NCBI GenBank assembly: GCA_963728445.1
Contig: CAVSJO010000001.1
Coordinates: 62,001 to 126,000 of the forward strand
Length of the DNA stretch: 64,000 bases
From: CAVSJO01 sp963728445
GTDB taxonomy: Bacteria > Gemmatimonadota > Gemmatimonadetes > Longimicrobiales > RSA9
Reading direction: 5' to 3'
This document shows, piece by piece, positions 61,249 through 64,000 of the stretch. The notes beneath the pieces were generated by a model, which was given only the letters and a program-made list of their open reading frames with translations, had not been told where the DNA came from and ran no database searches. The translations under genes were made by a program, and so were the position numbers. Each line of letters opens with the position of its first letter. Position 1 is the stretch's first letter.

Positions 61249-61772
61249 TGACCGCTGCGTTTCTCGAGCCTCTGGTCCACGCGTCACAGCCGTGGGCAGA
61301 CGTCTACAACGATTCGACGGTCCTGCAGACCGGGATCACGTTCGCCCACTTCGCAGGGCTGCTCACGGCGGGGGGCTTCGCCGTCGCCACGGACCGGCTG
61401 GCGCTGCGGATCTCGAAGGAGAAGGGTCACGCCCGGGCGCTCCTGCTACGGGAGCTTTCGGCGGTGCACCGGCCTGTGCTGATCGGGCTGACGGTGGTGA
61501 CGCTGACCGGCCTGGCCATGGCAATGGCGGACGCGAGCGTGTTTCTCACGTCTGCCGTGTTCTGGCTGAAGATGAGCGCCTTCTTCCTGCTGCTCATCAA
61601 TGGCGCGGTGATGTTGCGGACGGAGCGTCGGCTGAAGGTGTGGTCGGACGTGGAGGCGCCGGAGTCGGACGGCGCCGCCCGAGCGTGGCGCGGGCTGCGT
61701 CGCACTGCCGTGAGAAGCATGGGCCTGTGGGCCGTGACGCTGCTCCTGGGCACGGCGCTGACCGCCGTCTGA
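61248..61772 (+). CDS. Second membrane protein of the Rieske module
   Basis: The protein has 174 residues from ATG 61248; AGGAGGG lies five bases upstream. The ATG at 61245 is too close to it. It overlaps the previous stop codon. There are four hydrophobic helices: LQTGITFAHFAGLLTAGGFA, VHRPVLIGLTVVTLTGLAMAMA, AVFWLKMSAFFLLLINGAVM and AVRSMGLWAVTLLLGTALTAV. His residues sit in the first helix (FAHFAG) and at the start of the second (AVHRPVLIG). No family is recognised. Its position between the His-rich protein and two Rieske genes suggests a membrane partner in the same redox unit. Confidence 0.68.
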   Translation: MTAAFLEPLVHASQPWADVYNDSTVLQTGITFAHFAGLLTAGGFAVATDRLALRISKEKGHARALLLRELSAVHRPVLIGLTVVTLTGLAMAMADASVFLTSAVFWLKMSAFFLLLINGAVMLRTERRLKVWSDVEAPESDGAARAWRGLRRTAVRSMGLWAVTLLLGTALTAV

Positions 61773-61829
61773 GGAACCCTCGGCGGTCCGGGGTCCGGGA
61801 TGGAGAAGCAAGGAACGAGAGGAGAGAGC

Positions 61830-62450
61830 GTGCTGAATAGATCGAATGGAGCCGGCGGAGCGCTGGACGGCGTATTCCCCGACGGTGGCGAGGCGTGCGA
61901 CGGCTGCGGCGCGTGCGACCACGAAACGAATTCCCGCAGGGACTTCCTGCGCCAGGGGGCGCTCGCCCTCGCGCTGCTCGCGGCGGGTCGACTGCCGCTG
62001 GCGGCGGCCGCACGCGGCACGGGTGCTCCGGTCGGCGTCCCGGCGCTTCGGATGGGAACGGGACGCCCCGTCGACGGGCAGGTCCTCTACGACGTACCGG
62101 CCGCGGACGGGGCCACGATCGACCGGGACAACCAGGTCATCCTGGTCCGCTGGCAGGGCAGCGCGTACGCGTTCGGCCTGTCGTGCCCGCATCAGCGGAC
62201 GATGCTTCGCTGGGAGAAGGACGATGGCCGGTTCCAGTGCCCGAAGCACCACTCGAAGTACGAACCCGACGGCACGTTCATCAGCGGCCGCGCCACACGA
62301 GGGATGGACCGCTACGCGGTTCAGATGCAGGGGCCGCAGATCGCCGTCGATACAAGCCGGCTGTACCGCGAGGACGAGGATCCCGCGGAATGGAACGGGG
62401 CGGTCGTGAAGCTCGGCGGAACGCCCCCGGTCACGGGAGGGAAGTCATGA
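61830..62450 (+). CDS. Tat-exported Rieske [2Fe-2S] protein with N-terminal Cys motif
   Basis: The protein has 206 residues from GTG 61830, which has AGAGGAG five bases upstream; ATG 61800 is an in-frame alternative. Before the Tat motif (SRRDFLRQ, residues 35-42) there is a CDGCGAC segment (C23, C26, C29). The Tat signal hydrophobic part ALALALLAAGRLPLAAAA follows. The Rieske fold has C119-P-H121 (LSCPHQRTML) and C137-x-x-H140 (QCPKHHSKYE). The extra disulfide cysteines of bc-type Rieske proteins are absent, so the potential should be lower. ATGA overlaps the next Rieske gene. An N-terminal CxxC before a Tat signal is unusual. Confidence 0.8.
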   Translation: MLNRSNGAGGALDGVFPDGGEACDGCGACDHETNSRRDFLRQGALALALLAAGRLPLAAAARGTGAPVGVPALRMGTGRPVDGQVLYDVPAADGATIDRDNQVILVRWQGSAYAFGLSCPHQRTMLRWEKDDGRFQCPKHHSKYEPDGTFISGRATRGMDRYAVQMQGPQIAVDTSRLYREDEDPAEWNGAVVKLGGTPPVTGGKS

Positions 62451-63007
62451 GCTGCGAGGGCTGCGGCGCGCTGCCGCTTTGCGGAGATCACGAAGGTCGA
62501 TCCGGAGACGCGGGGGGTCTGAACCGTAGGAAGTTCATCGAGCGCTCGACGCTGGCGGCCATCGGCGCGCTGCTCGCGGGCTGCACACAGCCCATCGGCG
62601 GACCGCTGGCGCCGTCCGCCCCGTCCGGAGGCCCGTACACGGTCAAGGTGACGGACTACCCGGCCCTGGCGAACGTGGGTGGGGTGGCGAGGGTCAGCGT
62701 CGGTGGCGGGGCGATCGGCGTGGGCCGCGTGTCGGCCACGGACTTCGCCGCCTACGGCCTGGCGTGCACGCACCAGGGCACCCAGGTGCAGGTGAACGGG
62801 GACGGCTGGTACTGCCCGAACCACGGCGCCGAGTACAACACGGCGGGCAAGGTGATCCGGGGTCCGGCCGTGGCTCCCCTGGTGAGCGTACCCGTGAGCT
62901 TCGACTCCACGACGAACGTCCTGACGGTGAACGACCTCGCCCCGTCCCAGGGCACGGTCGGGGGCGACGAGGAGGCCGGCGACGACGACGGGAGCGGCGA
63001 TCCCTGA
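62447..63007 (+). CDS. Tat-exported Rieske [2Fe-2S] lipoprotein
   Basis: The 186-residue protein starts at ATG 62447, overlapping the previous stop codon. Like its neighbour it has N-terminal cysteines (MSCEGCGALPLCGDHE, C3, C6, C12) before a Tat-like motif (NRRKFIERS). A hydrophobic run ends in the lipobox LLAGC46, so it is probably a lipoprotein. The Rieske fold carries C107-T-H109 (LACTHQGTQV) and C123-x-x-H126 (WYCPNHGAEY), with no disulfide cysteines. The C-terminus ends in an acidic Gly/Asp/Glu tail. Two different Rieske proteins beside two His-rich membrane proteins suggest a small quinone-linked electron-transfer unit. Confidence 0.82.
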   Translation: MSCEGCGALPLCGDHEGRSGDAGGLNRRKFIERSTLAAIGALLAGCTQPIGGPLAPSAPSGGPYTVKVTDYPALANVGGVARVSVGGGAIGVGRVSATDFAAYGLACTHQGTQVQVNGDGWYCPNHGAEYNTAGKVIRGPAVAPLVSVPVSFDSTTNVLTVNDLAPSQGTVGGDEEAGDDDGSGDP

Positions 63008-63016
63008 TCGCGGGTC

Positions 63017-64000
63017 TCACGCCTCGCGCATTCCCAGGCGGTCGAGCTTGTACCAGAGGGTGCGGACCGACACCCCGAGGAGCTCGGCCGCCTTCGTCTT
63101 GTTGTCCTCGGTCGCGGTCAGCGCGGCGCGGATCGCCTGCCGCTCGGCACGCTCCACGGCGGACTCGAGGGTCTCGACACGCCCCGGGGCGACGTCGCCC
63201 GGAGCGCCACCGGCGCCGGTCGGGCGGCCCCGCCCGGGCGGCAGAAGGGCGAGGTCCTCGGCGTGCACGACGTCGCCCGAGGAGAGGATGACGGCGCGTT
63301 CGAGGACGTTGTTCAGCTCCCGGACGTTCCCGGGCCAGGCGTACGCTTCGAGGCGTCGGAGCGCGCCTTCGTCGAGGCGGATCGTACGGCCGCCGCGGGA
63401 GCCGAAGCGCTCGACGGCGCGCAGCGCCAGCGGAGCGACGTCGGCGGGTCGGTCCCGGAGCGGAGCGACATGAATGGGGAACACGTTCAGCCGGTAGTAC
63501 AGGTCCGCGCGGAAGTCGCCGTCCTCGACCATTCCCGGCAGGTCCCTGTGCGTGGCGGCAACGATGCGCACGTCCACGCGCCGGAGCACGTTCGAGCCGA
63601 GGCGCTCGACGGTGCCCTCCTGCAGCGTGCGCAGGAGCTTGGCCTGCATGGCGCCGGGCATGTCGCCGATCTCGTCGAGGAAGAGGGTTCCGCCGTCGGC
63701 GAGCTCGAACTTGCCCGGCCGGTCCTCGGTGGCGCCTGTGTAGGCGCCCTTCATGACCCCGAACAGCTCGGCCTCCAGGAGCTCGCCGGGGATCGCCGCG
63801 CAGTTGAGGGCGACGAAGAGCGAGTCCGCCCGCGGCGAGCGGGCGTGGATGGCCCGGGCGACGAGCTCCTTTCCGACCCCCGTCTCTCCGGTGACCAGCA
63901 CGGTGCTGGGCGTCGGCGCCACGCGCTCGATGGCGTCCACGACGTCCTGCATTGCGGGGCTCGCCGCGACCATGCCCTCGAAGTCCGGAGCCGCGATCTC
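63017..64000 (-). CDS. Sigma-54-dependent transcriptional activator, N-terminus beyond window
   Basis: The frame is open to the window end (residues EIAAPDFEG precede the first in-window Met), so the sensory/receiver part is outside. The AAA+ domain has Walker A GETGVGKELVARAIHARSP, the sigma-54 contact loop FGVMKGAYTGATEDRPG and Walker B GGTLFLDEIGDMP. RADLYYRLNVFPIHVAPLRD and YAWPGNVRELNNVLERAVI follow. The C-terminal Fis-type helix-turn-helix is KTKAAELLGVSVRTLWYKLD. The loop GAYTGA is the Tyr variant of GAFTGA and is functional in relatives. It is convergent with the Rieske gene, ending 10 bases from it. A link to that module is possible but not shown. Confidence 0.93.
   Translation of the reverse strand, partial: EIAAPDFEGMVAASPAMQDVVDAIERVAPTPSTVLVTGETGVGKELVARAIHARSPRADSLFVALNCAAIPGELLEAELFGVMKGAYTGATEDRPGKFELADGGTLFLDEIGDMPGAMQAKLLRTLQEGTVERLGSNVLRRVDVRIVAATHRDLPGMVEDGDFRADLYYRLNVFPIHVAPLRDRPADVAPLALRAVERFGSRGGRTIRLDEGALRRLEAYAWPGNVRELNNVLERAVILSSGDVVHAEDLALLPPGRGRPTGAGGAPGDVAPGRVETLESAVERAERQAIRAALTATEDNKTKAAELLGVSVRTLWYKLDRLGMREA

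Overview
The window is GC-rich DNA with bacterial gene organisation: tight ATGA/GTGA gene overlaps and GTG/TTG starts. The family mix suggests Gemmatimonadota or a close relative: a duplicated-orphan (ADOP/MacB) permease behind a PadR regulator, three membrane-anchored TPR proteins, a VPS10/BNR beta-propeller protein, LytS/LytTR next to MacAB-TolC, and many multiheme cytochromes. This placement rests on gene content only; no rRNA or other marker gene is present.

Layout. 1-13.6 kb: end of a polyamine-type ABC permease, two membrane TPR proteins (minus strand), a methyltransferase, a VIT-family transporter, a Phd/PIN toxin-antitoxin pair, a VPS10/BNR secreted protein broken by two +1 frameshifts, an F420/NADP-reductase-like protein, a YceI protein and an outer-membrane barrel. 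13.9-16.3 kb: cydAB of a short-Q-loop (CIO-like) bd oxidase. 16.5-27.1 kb: a DUF2568 protein, a CzcO-like flavoprotein, a TPR-LuxR regulator, and a LytS/LytTR pair divergent from macA-macB(ATPase)-macB(permease)-tolC.

27.5-39.8 kb: one long plus-strand run. It holds a membrane protein, lipoprotein cytochromes with 9 and 10 haem motifs, an outer-membrane barrel, a 16-motif cytochrome, a membrane-anchored 9-motif cytochrome, a Rieske protein and a b6-type cytochrome b, then an NtrB/NtrC-type two-component pair. Together they look like a quinol-oxidising Rieske/cytochrome b unit wired to a porin-cytochrome conduit (44 haem motifs), a candidate trans-envelope electron-transfer system.

40.0-48.9 kb: a minus-strand operon for anaerobic benzoyl-CoA degradation: oah, dch, four subunits of a class I ATP-dependent benzoyl-CoA reductase with two short ATPase subunits (bzd type), a 68-aa unknown protein, had and a hemerythrin. 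A PaaX-family repressor gene precedes it and faces a MaoC gene across an inverted-repeat operator candidate. Had, Oah and Dch would complete conversion of benzoyl-CoA to the ring-opening product. No ferredoxin gene is seen.

49.5-64 kb: a metallo-hydrolase, TerB and DUF2203 proteins, a padR gene with a homopolymer frameshift feeding an 885-aa ADOP permease, a GMC oxidoreductase, a third TPR protein, a small secreted protein with a clear intrinsic terminator, then a four-gene redox module (two His-rich membrane proteins and two Tat-type Rieske proteins) facing a sigma-54 activator cut by the window edge.

Intergenic DNA is unusually repeat-rich: a 13-14 bp tandem repeat family at four sites, a 12-bp repeat at two sites, and two arrays of hairpins whose stems differ in sequence but keep their pairing. 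No tRNA, rRNA, CRISPR array or insertion sequence was seen.
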